Part shown: positions 7,971 through 16,638 of the stretch, piece by piece
How the letters are laid out: each line of letters begins with the position of its first letter
How positions within the stretch are numbered: the stretch's first letter is position 1
NCBI GenBank assembly: GCA_002421425.1
Contig: DIJZ01000001.1
Coordinates: 52,315 to 116,314, forward strand
DNA from: Caldifarciminota bacterium UBA5631
GTDB taxonomy: Bacteria; Hydrothermota; Hydrothermia; UBA1063
DNA: 64,000 nt
Reading direction: 5' to 3'
The notes under the pieces: model-generated
Told to the model about the DNA's origin: nothing
The model's input: only the letters and a program-made list of their open reading frames with translations
Databases searched by the model: none
Made by a program: the position numbers and the translations under genes

Positions 7971-9644
7971 TTAGAATCTCGCGTAGGGGTCGCCCTTCGA
8001 GCAAATCTTGAAAAATATCTTCAGAAGAGCCGGATCAAAATCTGACGGCTTTGTTTTTTCGTCTCCCACTATAAAGGGTCTCAGTGCTTCCTCATGAGTC
8101 TTTGCTGTCTTATAAGGTCTTTCACTCCGCATTACATCGTAAGTATTTGCAATTTTCACGACTCTCGCAGACAAAGGTATTTCTTCTCCTTTGAGGCCAA
8201 ATGGATATCCTGATCCATCGTAATTTTCGTGGTGATAGAGGGCAATTTCCCTGGCAACTTTAAGTTCAGGACCCTCCAGCAATTTTTCTGCAAGAAGGGT
8301 ATGTCTTCTTACTATCTCCCTTTCCTCGGGTGTAAGTGGACCTTCCTTGTTTAGAAGCTGAGGAGAAATGAAGATTTTTCCAATATCATGCAAAATTGAG
8401 AATTCCACTATTTCATGTTTGTACGTTTCATCGAGGTCAAGATTGTCTACGATCAGTTTCGTCAAGTACCTGACCCTTTTAAGATGTAATTCTTCGCCAG
8501 GATCAAATCTTTCTGCTACTGCTGCGAGTTTTTCTGCAAAGTCCGAGAAAGACTCTCGAAACTCATTGTATAACTTCCTGTTTAAAGCGATGTCGTGCTG
8601 TATCTTCTGGATAATATTCTGGAAAACTTCAACAGTGTCTTTTATCTCTTTAACTTTCAAATCCTTCTTTGACGTTTCCACCTCTTCAAGATTCCTTGAT
8701 TTTTCAATAACATCCTCTACCACTTTGACTTCTTCTCTAACAAGACGTTCAAATCTCAAGAATACGAACAGCACCGAAGCCAAAAGAAAACTATAGAGAA
8801 TTACATTCACTATGAAAATCGAAAACAATGAAAAGAAACTTAAACGAATAAAAACTAAGAAATTTTGTGAAATATCCCCGCTATTTTGTAGCTGGATTCT
8901 CAGTTTCGCCTCCCTAAAAAAAGGATGAAATTGCATTAGCTTGCCAGGATATTCCGGCATTCCTTTTGCAATTGGTGTGCCGAGGGAATCGTAAATCCCA
9001 ATTCGGTCAATAAATACAGAAAACTTTTTCAAAAGTCCAAGGCGATCTGAGTAAACCTGTTCATTTATTTCCAGCGCAACCCCGAGGAACGCCCCACCTT
9101 CAAGTCTGGTATACATAAAAGACATCCAGCCGGGGCGCACTGAATTAATTGCCAAAGGTACAAGATAAACCGAGTCACCACGCAATCTCGAGAGCGCATT
9201 CCAGATCCTTCCAGAATTTCTAAGATTAGTGGAAATTAAGTCTTCACAAGAACTTTCGCTTATGATTCCGCCAGTGTCAACGATGAATGCCTCTACATTC
9301 AAGAAAAATGAGTCCGGAAGAGATTCCTGGATTTGAGTCTTAAAAGCAGTGAGAAAGGATTTTCCGTCAGCTCCCTTCATTTTCAAAAAATCTTCCACTA
9401 GCTTCTTATTACTCAATACCGGCTTTGTTAGCATCTCCTCTTTTGTCCGTGCAATGGTAGATAGTTCGTAGAAAAACTGACTGAGGAAAAGTTCAAGACG
9501 GGAACCTATTTTACTCTCAACGCCCCTACTAATTGAATTTATTTGGTCTTCGGTGTAATAGAGAGAAAAGATACCTGATATCACAATTAGATGTGTAAAC
9601 AGCGCACCCACCATAATCCTTAATCTTTTTTTTATGCTCATCAT
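7971..9644 (-). CDS. Membrane HD-GYP phosphodiesterase-like protein (paralog 1)
   Basis: A 557-residue protein with a membrane segment at 10-29, an extracytoplasmic sensor domain (about 30-264), a second membrane segment (266-296), a helical linker (300-375) and a C-terminal HD-GYP domain. Metal and catalytic residues are intact: His387, HD at 419-420 (LHDIGK), His448, HHEN at 471-474, GYP within DGSGYPFGL (476-484) and Asp503. HD-GYP proteins hydrolyse cyclic di-GMP (or related dinucleotides) and often interact with GGDEF proteins. It overlaps paralog 2 by 4 bp and is transcribed after it. No GGDEF or PilZ domain occurs in the window, so the second messenger and its source are undetermined. 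Confidence 0.92.
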   Translation of the reverse strand: MMSIKKRLRIMVGALFTHLIVISGIFSLYYTEDQINSISRGVESKIGSRLELFLSQFFYELSTIARTKEEMLTKPVLSNKKLVEDFLKMKGADGKSFLTAFKTQIQESLPDSFFLNVEAFIVDTGGIISESSCEDLISTNLRNSGRIWNALSRLRGDSVYLVPLAINSVRPGWMSFMYTRLEGGAFLGVALEINEQVYSDRLGLLKKFSVFIDRIGIYDSLGTPIAKGMPEYPGKLMQFHPFFREAKLRIQLQNSGDISQNFLVFIRLSFFSLFSIFIVNVILYSFLLASVLFVFLRFERLVREEVKVVEDVIEKSRNLEEVETSKKDLKVKEIKDTVEVFQNIIQKIQHDIALNRKLYNEFRESFSDFAEKLAAVAERFDPGEELHLKRVRYLTKLIVDNLDLDETYKHEIVEFSILHDIGKIFISPQLLNKEGPLTPEEREIVRRHTLLAEKLLEGPELKVAREIALYHHENYDGSGYPFGLKGEEIPLSARVVKIANTYDVMRSERPYKTAKTHEEALRPFIVGDEKTKPSDFDPALLKIFFKICSKGDPYARF

Positions 9645-11320
9645 AATTGGTATAACCCTTCTATTTCAGATTTCTCAATTTCCTCCAAGAATATCCTTAT
9701 GAGTACCGGGTCAAAATGATGGGGTTTCGTCTTCTCGTCACCTTGGATCATGGTCCTGATGGCCTCTTCATGGGAAAATGCCTTTTTATAAGGCCTCTCA
9801 CTCCTCAATGCATCGTATACATCAACAATTTTTATGATTCTACCAGGGAGTGGAATCCGTTCTCCTGCAAGCCCGAAGGGATATCCGCTACCATCATAAT
9901 TCTCGTGGTGATAAAGGGCAATTTCCCTTGCAATTTCAAACTGCTCATGGCCCAATAACTGGGCTCCAAAAATCGGATGCCTTCTCATTAATTCCCATTG
10001 ATCGCTATCAAGAGGCCCGGGTTGTGCAAGTGTTTCAACTGGAATGTAAATTTTCCCAAGATCGTGAAGAATGGAAAAGCTTATTAGCTTTTCTGCATAT
10101 ATACTTTCGAGGTCGAGACGGTTCACGATGATCTCCGTCAATAATTTCACCCTCTTCAGGTGCTCACCTGTAAGGTGTTCATATCCTTCTGCAATTAAAG
10201 CAAGCTTTTCGGCAAATTTAAAGAAGGTGTCCTTCAGGTTTTCGTAAAGTATTCTGCTCCTACCCTCTTCTTCCTTCATTTTGGGTACAACGATTTCCAG
10301 CGTGCTCACTATGTCCTTCGCCTCTTTAAGCCTAAATTTCACTTTTGCGGATTTTTGTCCAGACTCAGCCGTCATGTTTACTATTGATTTTTCAACCTTG
10401 AGAATCTCGTCACCTATTACCCTCACCTCTCCCGCAGCAACAAGAAGGAATACAACAAGGAGGACGAAGAGAGAACCTATACTTACAAAAAATATTGAAT
10501 AAATCGGAAAAAAGTTCAAGCGGAGAAACAGCGTCACAGGTTCCTTCCACTCAGCAAAGGCCGCAACGTAGAAGGTCAGAGAAATATCCCTTTTGTAAAA
10601 CTCCCACCAGTTCAGTTTTTCAGGCAAAAAGTCAATGCCAGAAATAGCTGGCTTACCTGAAACGTTGTATATTCCAACTCTCTCTAGAAAGATTGAAAGG
10701 GAATTTATCTTACTAAGCTGGGTGGAATATAGCTCTGGATTTATTGTAAGCCCAACTTCAAGTATATCTCCATTAGACAGCCTCGTGTAGGCAAAGGTTT
10801 TTCCCTTCCCCGTCATTGCTTCAAAGGTTACCGGGTATAATACAATTCCTCTGTCAAGCTCTTTGTTCAGAGCCTCCCAGAAATCCGGAAATTGCTTAAG
10901 ATTCAGCCCGAGGTCCACTTCATAAGTCGTCCAGGATACTACTCCTTCTCTGCTGATTATGTAAAAATCAACATCACTATATACTTCCCGGGGTAAAATT
11001 TCAGAAAACCGCTCCTTCAAGGCAACTCCATTAACTAAGTTATAATCCGATTCTTTATACAAAGTTCTCTCAAATTCGTACTTCGTCTCTAGCAGAATAC
11101 CCTCAACAAGCCTTGATCTGAGTTTTACGTCATTTGATATTCCAGCCGTCATTTGATTTAGCAACACTTTAACTCGAAACGGAAGTTCTTCAGAGACCTG
11201 ATTTGAGATTGAACCTGCCCTTCTCCAGGTATGTACCGCGGAGATCAACATAGAGAGGAGGACAATTGGCAAAATTATTCCAAAAAATAAATATTTATAG
11301 TAAGACTTGACAGATCTCAA
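9641..11320 (-). CDS. Membrane HD-GYP phosphodiesterase-like protein (paralog 2)
   Basis: A 559-residue paralog of its two neighbours with the same plan: N-terminal membrane segment (about 11-29), extracytoplasmic sensor, second membrane segment near 275-300, linker and HD-GYP domain. The domain keeps LHDLGK, RRHPIFG, HHENYDGSGYPFGL and the DVYDALRSERPYK segment. The start is TTG at 11320, with GGAG 7 nt upstream and a promoter at 11342-11370, so here a short leader is used. It forms a two-gene operon with paralog 1 (overlap 4 bp). The sensor domains of the three paralogs are recognisably related but diverged, which suggests different input signals feeding the same output. Confidence 0.92.
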   Translation of the reverse strand: MRSVKSYYKYLFFGIILPIVLLSMLISAVHTWRRAGSISNQVSEELPFRVKVLLNQMTAGISNDVKLRSRLVEGILLETKYEFERTLYKESDYNLVNGVALKERFSEILPREVYSDVDFYIISREGVVSWTTYEVDLGLNLKQFPDFWEALNKELDRGIVLYPVTFEAMTGKGKTFAYTRLSNGDILEVGLTINPELYSTQLSKINSLSIFLERVGIYNVSGKPAISGIDFLPEKLNWWEFYKRDISLTFYVAAFAEWKEPVTLFLRLNFFPIYSIFFVSIGSLFVLLVVFLLVAAGEVRVIGDEILKVEKSIVNMTAESGQKSAKVKFRLKEAKDIVSTLEIVVPKMKEEEGRSRILYENLKDTFFKFAEKLALIAEGYEHLTGEHLKRVKLLTEIIVNRLDLESIYAEKLISFSILHDLGKIYIPVETLAQPGPLDSDQWELMRRHPIFGAQLLGHEQFEIAREIALYHHENYDGSGYPFGLAGERIPLPGRIIKIVDVYDALRSERPYKKAFSHEEAIRTMIQGDEKTKPHHFDPVLIRIFLEEIEKSEIEGLYQL

Positions 11321-11341
11321 GTTCGAGCTCCAGTAGTGAAG

Positions 11342-11370
11342 ATTTTACAGAAGATATAAAGTTCTTGCAA
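11342..11370 (-). promoter_or_regulatory. Promoter for HD-GYP paralogs 2 and 1
   Basis: TTGCAA (11365-11370), 17-nt spacer, TAAAAT (11342-11347) on the minus strand, 21 nt before the TTG start at 11320 with GGAG between. The rest of the 193-bp gap (11321-11513) shows nothing else I can assign. Confidence 0.6.
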
Positions 11371-11513
11371 GCTGCTGCGAGAGATTTAACGGGATGCTTT
11401 TCAATATTCCTTTAAAGAAAAAATAGCCTCAGAAAAACCCTGTGGAACCTAAACATGAAAAAATTCTTGCTTCTTTGAGAGAGTGCAATATCGCTATCTA
11501 ACAAGTAGCAGGG

Positions 11514-13235
11514 TTACCTGTACAAATCAGCTAAATCTACTTTCTCAATTTCTTCGAAAAATATTTTGAGAAGATGAGGATCAAAATCCTGTGGTTTTGT
11601 TCTATCATCACCTTCAAGCATAATTCGTTTTGCTTCTTCATGAGGGACAGGGACTTTATATGGCCTTTTACTTCGCAGGGCATCATACACATCAATTATC
11701 TTTATTATCCTGCCACAGATAGGGATTGCGTCATGATCGAGACCAAAAGGATATCCCCCGCCATTGAAATTCTCATGATGATAAAGCGCAATATCCAGCG
11801 CGACTTTGAAACGAGGGTGAGCAAGAAGCCTTCGAGCAAATACAGTATGCTGTCTCATCAACTCCCATTCCTGAGGTGTTAGGGGACCGGGTTTGTTTAA
11901 TATCTCTACCGGGATGTAAACCTTCCCCACATCGTGCAGAACGGAGAATGAGACGATTTCATCTTTCAGATTCTGAGGCATATCTACTCGTTGCGCTATT
12001 AGTTTTGTAAGATATTTCACTCTCCTTATATGCTCCCCAGTTTCTGGATCATAACCTTCAGCAACCATAGCGAGACGTTCGCCAAAATCGTAAAACGATT
12101 CATTGAGTTCACGGATCAGCTCCTGATTTCTCCTCTCGTCTTCATTTAGCTCCAGTATGGCTCCGTTCAGAGTTTCCAGAATCTCTCTGAACTCCTCAAA
12201 TTTTGTAGAAGACGGGTTTAAGTAAAAATTCCTGTTTTCCCTGAAAGAAGTTAGACCTTCGTGAAGTAACCGCACCTCTCGTGAAGATTCCCTGGAAAAT
12301 AATGAGAAGACAAGAGAAAGAAAAACAAACTGCACTAAAAACATTACGAAAGTGAAAATCACAATGCCATATATTGAAATAAAGTTAAGACGGGAATATA
12401 TGTAGAGTTTTTCAAAATATCCAGGGAAAACTTCAAAGCCCACCTCACCGACCAGGTCTCTCTTATATGGGTGAAATTTCATCAAATTCTCTGGAAAAGC
12501 TGGAAAATCACTGCGCAGCGGAATCTTAGCAACGTTATATACGCCGAGCTTTTCACTAAAAGCTGAAAGTACCTTAAGGCGTGATAAACTCTCTGAAAAG
12601 TTCTCTGTATTAAGCAACAGTCCTAACTCCAGCACATGTCCATTGGAAAGTCTGTGGTATGCAAAAAGTCGCATCTTGCCCGTCTGGACCTCAAAGGCGC
12701 CCCTATGAAAGACGTCTCCCTGTAGAAGAGCTGTGTTCAGCCTCTGCCAGAAATCTCCAAATTTTGAAAGGTCGAGGCCGAGATCAGGTTCATAGTCAGT
12801 CCATATTACCTTACCAGTCTCGTCAATAATATAAAAATTGATCTCCTTGAATAAAATTGCAGGAAATGATTTACGATATTTGCTTTCTAAGTTTGAAAGC
12901 TCTAACTCCTCATAGTTCCCGCTCTTTTTGTAATGACTCTCCACGTAAAACGCAGCTTCCTTCAACAATTTCATGATTTCAGGCTCGTAGTGGGAAGCAG
13001 CGTTAACCAGTCCTGTCATTGACTCCTTCAGTACAAGCTCTATACGCATTTTTAGACCCTGAAAGATGCGATCTCCTACTTTTGCATACTGCCACCATGA
13101 AAAAACGAAAGCTAATATCATCAGGGATGCGGTTACCGGCAATACCGTTCCGAAGAGAACCCTCTTAAGGTAAGAATTGATGGTGTAGCAGCCTTGGGGA
13201 TTCTTGATAGTCTTCAAAACCTTTGAAAATGACAT
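11514..13235 (-). CDS. Membrane HD-GYP phosphodiesterase-like protein (paralog 3)
   Basis: Third HD-GYP paralog, 573 residues from the chosen start. A start 9 codons further upstream (13262) is possible, but a consensus TATAAT lies between it and the ATG at 13235, 6 nt before that ATG, so the shorter form is preferred and is leaderless. It has a membrane segment near the N-terminus (about residues 30-45), an extracytoplasmic domain, a second membrane segment (about 325-350), and an HD-GYP domain with LHDVGK, RQHTVFA, HHENFNGGGYPFGL and DVYDALRSKRPYK. One difference from the paralogs is GGGYP instead of GSGYP. It has its own promoter and is a separate unit from the pair downstream. Confidence 0.92.
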   Translation of the reverse strand: MSFSKVLKTIKNPQGCYTINSYLKRVLFGTVLPVTASLMILAFVFSWWQYAKVGDRIFQGLKMRIELVLKESMTGLVNAASHYEPEIMKLLKEAAFYVESHYKKSGNYEELELSNLESKYRKSFPAILFKEINFYIIDETGKVIWTDYEPDLGLDLSKFGDFWQRLNTALLQGDVFHRGAFEVQTGKMRLFAYHRLSNGHVLELGLLLNTENFSESLSRLKVLSAFSEKLGVYNVAKIPLRSDFPAFPENLMKFHPYKRDLVGEVGFEVFPGYFEKLYIYSRLNFISIYGIVIFTFVMFLVQFVFLSLVFSLFSRESSREVRLLHEGLTSFRENRNFYLNPSSTKFEEFREILETLNGAILELNEDERRNQELIRELNESFYDFGERLAMVAEGYDPETGEHIRRVKYLTKLIAQRVDMPQNLKDEIVSFSVLHDVGKVYIPVEILNKPGPLTPQEWELMRQHTVFARRLLAHPRFKVALDIALYHHENFNGGGYPFGLDHDAIPICGRIIKIIDVYDALRSKRPYKVPVPHEEAKRIMLEGDDRTKPQDFDPHLLKIFFEEIEKVDLADLYR

Positions 13236-13241
13236 TGCTTT

Positions 13242-13269
13242 ATTATATTTCTTTCCGAGCAAGATTCAA
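13242..13269 (-). promoter_or_regulatory. Promoter of HD-GYP paralog 3, leaderless
   Basis: TTGAAT (13264-13269), 16-nt spacer, TATAAT (13242-13247) on the minus strand, ending 6 nt before the ATG at 13235. It fills the gap after folE2 and fixes the start of the gene. Confidence 0.7.
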
Positions 13270-13299
13270 AGTGCCAGTACCAGCGAAAAGTAAGAACTG

Positions 13300-14073
13300 C
13301 TAATGTCTTTTGTCAACTTCAACGCATGCAAAAGCGTTATGGTTGTGTATCGACTCAAAACTTTTCACGTTTATTTTGAACCAGAAAATTCTCGGTTCCC
13401 GGTTCAGCCTCAAGGCAACTTCCCTTACCACATCCTCAACAAATCTCGGTGTATCAAAAGCCTTCTCGGTAACAAGTTTTTCGTCAGGCCTTTTTAAAAG
13501 AGCAAAAAGCGGACTTGAGGCTGATTCTTCTGCAATCTCCACAAGTTCTTCAATCCAGACCAGTTTTGATGTCCGAACCTGAATACTGATTTCAGCCCGT
13601 TGATTATGCGCACCACGTTCAGAAATCTCCTTGGAGCATGGGCACAGCGTATGCACAGGCACATCCACTTCCAGAATAAAATCAAAGGTCTCAGCCTTTG
13701 ATGCAATAAACTTGCAAGTATAATTCATATAAGATTCCAGTCGGGAAACGGGCGCCTTCTTTTTAATGAAGTAGGAGAACTCAAGTTCCAGGTAAGACTT
13801 TTCAGCTCTGAGTGCTTTTTTCAGCTCGTCAAGAATACCTTCTATGTTTTGTATCGTTATATTGTTGGAGTGTTTGTTCAAAACTTCCACAAACCTGGAC
13901 ATATGGGTTCCACGAAAATGATGAGGCAACTCCACAGAAAGCTTCACCTTCGCAATGGTATGCTGCAGGACATTTGCGCGATCCATCACTCTAATAGGAT
14001 AGACCAGGTCTTCTATTCCAACTTTATTTATTGGAATTTTTCTCAGGTCTTTCTGATTCTGTATATCTTTCAT
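13300..14073 (-). CDS. folE2: GTP cyclohydrolase FolE2 (type IB)
   Basis: A 257-residue enzyme of the FolE2/MptA family that converts GTP to dihydroneopterin triphosphate, the first step toward folate and other pterins. Signatures are the RGTHMSRF segment (54-61) and HTLCPCSKEISERGAHNQR (141-159), including the Cys-Pro-Cys at 144-146 that supplies the metal/catalytic cysteine. Length matches the family. FolE2 often replaces or backs up zinc-dependent FolE, especially under zinc limitation, because it can use several divalent metals. It is the last gene of the ten-gene operon starting at phoH, 9 bp after archease. No zinc-responsive operator was recognised. Confidence 0.93.
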   Translation of the reverse strand: MKDIQNQKDLRKIPINKVGIEDLVYPIRVMDRANVLQHTIAKVKLSVELPHHFRGTHMSRFVEVLNKHSNNITIQNIEGILDELKKALRAEKSYLELEFSYFIKKKAPVSRLESYMNYTCKFIASKAETFDFILEVDVPVHTLCPCSKEISERGAHNQRAEISIQVRTSKLVWIEELVEIAEESASSPLFALLKRPDEKLVTEKAFDTPRFVEDVVREVALRLNREPRIFWFKINVKSFESIHNHNAFACVEVDKRH

Positions 14074-14082
14074 TTTTGCAAG

Positions 14083-14493
14083 TCAGACATCACAAATCAA
14101 CATTGTTTCAAAACCACTGGGTGTTCTGCGAATCGAGAGGTCATGATAGGTAACACTTTTGATCTCTTTCCGTAGCCTGTGGATAGAAGGAGAAAAATTC
14201 TCGTAGAATAATTTCCCTCTGACAGAATTGCCTTCAATTTTTATTTCACAGTCGACAAAGATTTTTCCTTCAACTACAGTTCTGAAGACTACTTCACTCA
14301 GAAAATCGACCAGTAAATCCTCGAGGGTCTCTGCAGTATCCTCATAGAACATTTCCTTTTTGTCTGCGTGACCTTTGAAATCCACCATCGCATCTACCAG
14401 GGCCTTAAAGCCGCTTTTGAACAATTCCTCAAGGGTCTCTCCGTAAATTCTTACCCCAAAATCTGCGGTGTGGTTCAAAATTTCGTAAGGCAT
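14083..14493 (-). CDS. Archease
   Basis: A 136-residue archease. Family motifs are HTADFGVRIYGETLEELF near the N-terminus, with metal-binding Asp11, a central block of acidic residues, and the C-terminal KSVTYHDLSIRR segment ending in a ligand Asp (CDV). Archease activates the RNA ligase RtcB by promoting its guanylylation and multiple turnover. In this window no rtcB is visible; instead archease sits 8 bp after a DUF5683 gene and 9 bp before folE2. Pairing with a distant rtcB is likely, or an RtcB-independent role. Family assignment is firm on sequence. Confidence 0.88.
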   Translation of the reverse strand: MPYEILNHTADFGVRIYGETLEELFKSGFKALVDAMVDFKGHADKKEMFYEDTAETLEDLLVDFLSEVVFRTVVEGKIFVDCEIKIEGNSVRGKLFYENFSPSIHRLRKEIKSVTYHDLSIRRTPSGFETMLICDV

Positions 14494-14501
14494 TATTTCA
14501 C

Positions 14502-14876
14502 CTAAGGAAAAGAAAATGAAAGGCCTATTCCTTTTGAGTTCATGGAAATCTGAATTTTCTTATCAAAATTGAAAAGCTGAGCATCAACATATGCATCTGC
14601 CATGGAATACAACCAGATACCAAGAAAATAGAAACCGTACGAAAAACTTTCTTTAAATTTAGCCTCTGAACCTGTCTTCTTGTAGTCAAGATAATTTGAG
14701 AGCGCCACATAGCCTGTAAAGGCCTCAGCAGCTCCAAAAACAGCCCCTTTTACGAATTTTTCATTGTAAAACTGACCGCCACCCGGCAGGAAACACGAAA
14801 GAAGAACTGCCTTGGAAGGGGACTTCGACACAACGGTCTCAGACAGCAAAATGCAAAGAACAAACATTACATTCAT
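14502..14876 (-). CDS. DUF5683-type small membrane protein
   Basis: A 124-residue protein with an N-terminal hydrophobic segment that could be a signal peptide or anchor, then PSKAVLLSCFLPGGGQFYNEK, a family signature of DUF5683 proteins common in Bacteroidota and candidate phyla. Two further hydrophobic segments follow, and the C-terminal half has SMADAYVDAQLFNFDK, also typical. The function of the family is unknown; a membrane or envelope location is likely. It overlaps the Ppm-type glycosyltransferase by 4 bp and precedes archease by 8 bp, within the long phoH-folE2 operon. Confidence 0.75.
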   Translation of the reverse strand: MNVMFVLCILLSETVVSKSPSKAVLLSCFLPGGGQFYNEKFVKGAVFGAAEAFTGYVALSNYLDYKKTGSEAKFKESFSYGFYFLGIWLYSMADAYVDAQLFNFDKKIQISMNSKGIGLSFSFP

Positions 14877-15610
14877 TTTACGCCAAAAAGCTTCTTTAGG
14901 AACCTGCGAATCTTTTTAAGTCTCAAAAGGAGGACGAGGAAGAAGGCTTCTTTAATAATCCTTTTTGACATTTTTGAAACTCCAAGCCTTCTCTCAATGA
15001 AAATGATGGGGATCTCAACTATCTTGAACCCGTTTTCATGAGCATAGAAATTCATTTCTATCTGAAAAGCGTATCCATCAGAATGAATTTTCGAAAGGTC
15101 TATGCTTTCAAGAACTCTCCTGTGAAAACACTTAAACCCCGCAGTGAGGTCCCTCACCGGCACCCCAGTCACTATGCGCGCATATAGGTTTGCAAAATAT
15201 GAGAGGAGAAGCCTCTTAAGAGGCCAGTTTACTACGCTAACTCCGTCCACATACCTTGAACCAATAACAAGGTCAGCCTTCTTGCTTTCTTCAATAAGTC
15301 TTGGCAAATCATCCGGATTATGAGAAAAATCGGCATCCATTTCTATTATAAGTTCATAACCATTCTCGAGTGCAAATCGGAACCCCTCCACATAGGCTGT
15401 CCCAAGCCCCATCTTCCCTGGTCTTGCGATTAAATTTACCCTGGATGTGACTTCCATGAGTTTTCTGACTTCTTCTTGAGTCCCGTCAGGAGAATTATCA
15501 TCAACTACAAGGACATCAATATTATCAGCCTTCGAAAGCACTATGGGCACAATATCCCGAATGTTGTCCCTTTCGTTGTATGTAGGGATAATTACAAGAA
15601 TCCGCTCCAT
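14873..15610 (-). CDS. Polyprenol monophosphomannose synthase-like glycosyltransferase (GT2)
   Basis: A 245-residue soluble GT2 enzyme of the Ppm1/DPM1 class that transfers a sugar, usually mannose from GDP-mannose, onto polyprenyl phosphate. The fold begins with ILVIIPTYNERDNI, the nucleotide-sugar site has VVDDNSPDGT (36-44) and the metal-binding DAD is at 92-94 (EMDADFSHNP). GSRY, LTAGFKCF and the GYAFQIEMNF segments also match the family. There are no C-terminal membrane helices, as in archaeal and actinobacterial single-domain forms. The product would feed periplasmic glycosylation or lipid modification. It lies 17 bp after hldA. The donor sugar cannot be read from sequence. Confidence 0.88.
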   Translation of the reverse strand: MERILVIIPTYNERDNIRDIVPIVLSKADNIDVLVVDDNSPDGTQEEVRKLMEVTSRVNLIARPGKMGLGTAYVEGFRFALENGYELIIEMDADFSHNPDDLPRLIEESKKADLVIGSRYVDGVSVVNWPLKRLLLSYFANLYARIVTGVPVRDLTAGFKCFHRRVLESIDLSKIHSDGYAFQIEMNFYAHENGFKIVEIPIIFIERRLGVSKMSKRIIKEAFFLVLLLRLKKIRRFLKKLFGVK

Positions 15611-15627
15611 AAAGATAGAATAAAGCC

Positions 15628-16638
15628 TCAGGATTGTACCTTCAATGCACTGGATTCCTTTACTAATCTGCTCCAGTGGTTTCGAATCCCATCCTTTAGT
15701 TCTGCAGGATATATTGGCTGGGCGCCGAGTTTGGTAATTTCAATCCCTGCAGCTATTGTGGCAAGAATTGCAGATTCAAAGAGACTTAACCCTGCACTCA
15801 TTGAAAGTCCAAGGACAGAAATTACAGTATCGCCAGCACCGGTAACATCGTACACATTTCGCTGAAGGGATGGTATATGATATCCTCCGCCATCATCGAG
15901 AATCATCATTCCATTTTCTCCGCGAGTTACGACAAGGTTTTTAAGATACAGCCTTTTTTTCATGGATTGAAGGTATTTAGTCACGTTGTTTGGAATCCTT
16001 TGAAGTCCCATTGCTTTCTTGAACTCGTCAAAATTTGGTTTTACGAGAAAAGCATTCTTCATAGCCGAAAAATGCTCGTACTTAGGGTCTACGAACACCG
16101 GAACTTTTGACCTTGAAATTATCTCCCTATAAAAATATCCATTAAATAATCCTTTGTTATAATCTTCCAGAATGATGAAGTCGATGTCACCCTGAACTCC
16201 TTCCAGAATCTCAAGTATTGCAGCTCTAAAACGCCCTGCGAGGGTTTCATTTTTTTCCCTGTCGATTCTAAGCAATTGCTGACCTTTTGATACAATTCGG
16301 TTCTTTACAATAGTCTTTCTGTTCTTGCTTTTAACTATACAGGAGGTATTAACCCCACTTTTCTCAAGCATCTCAATCAAAATTTGACCTTCAGGGTCAT
16401 CACCAATGACGCCCGAAATAAACACCCGGGCGCCAAGTGCTCCAAGATTACCCGCCACATTTCCAGCACCACCAGCACGGAACTCTTCCCTTTCAACCCT
16501 AACGACTGGAACGGGTGCCTCAGGTGAAATCCTCTCCACGCTTCCAAAGGAGTACACATCCAGCATTAAATCACCTATTACGAGCCCCCTCAAATCTTTA
16601 AAATGGTTTACCGCTTCCAAAATTCTATTCATAGACAT
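15628..16638 (-). CDS. hldA: D-glycero-beta-D-manno-heptose-7-phosphate kinase (HldA/RfaE1-type)
   Basis: A 336-residue PfkB-family sugar kinase matching the N-terminal domain of HldE. It has the sugar-binding GGAGNVA (56-62), the segment FILEDYNKG, FVDPK (182-186) and the anion hole with catalytic base in DVTGAGDTV (264-272, Asp270). RISPEAPVPV (37-46) is characteristic of heptose kinases within the PfkB family. The adenylyltransferase half (HldC/RfaE2) is absent, so it must be a separate gene elsewhere. The product route leads to ADP-heptose for the LPS core, which fits a diderm cell. It overlaps the CNNM gene upstream by 14 bp. Confusion with other PfkB kinases is possible but less likely. 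Confidence 0.87.
   Translation of the reverse strand: MSMNRILEAVNHFKDLRGLVIGDLMLDVYSFGSVERISPEAPVPVVRVEREEFRAGGAGNVAGNLGALGARVFISGVIGDDPEGQILIEMLEKSGVNTSCIVKSKNRKTIVKNRIVSKGQQLLRIDREKNETLAGRFRAAILEILEGVQGDIDFIILEDYNKGLFNGYFYREIISRSKVPVFVDPKYEHFSAMKNAFLVKPNFDEFKKAMGLQRIPNNVTKYLQSMKKRLYLKNLVVTRGENGMMILDDGGGYHIPSLQRNVYDVTGAGDTVISVLGLSMSAGLSLFESAILATIAAGIEITKLGAQPIYPAELKDGIRNHWSRLVKESSALKVQS

Noticed and set aside
13236..13262. Longer start for HD-GYP paralog 3 at 13262
   Set aside because: The -10 box lies inside that extension, so those codons would not be transcribed from the likely promoter.
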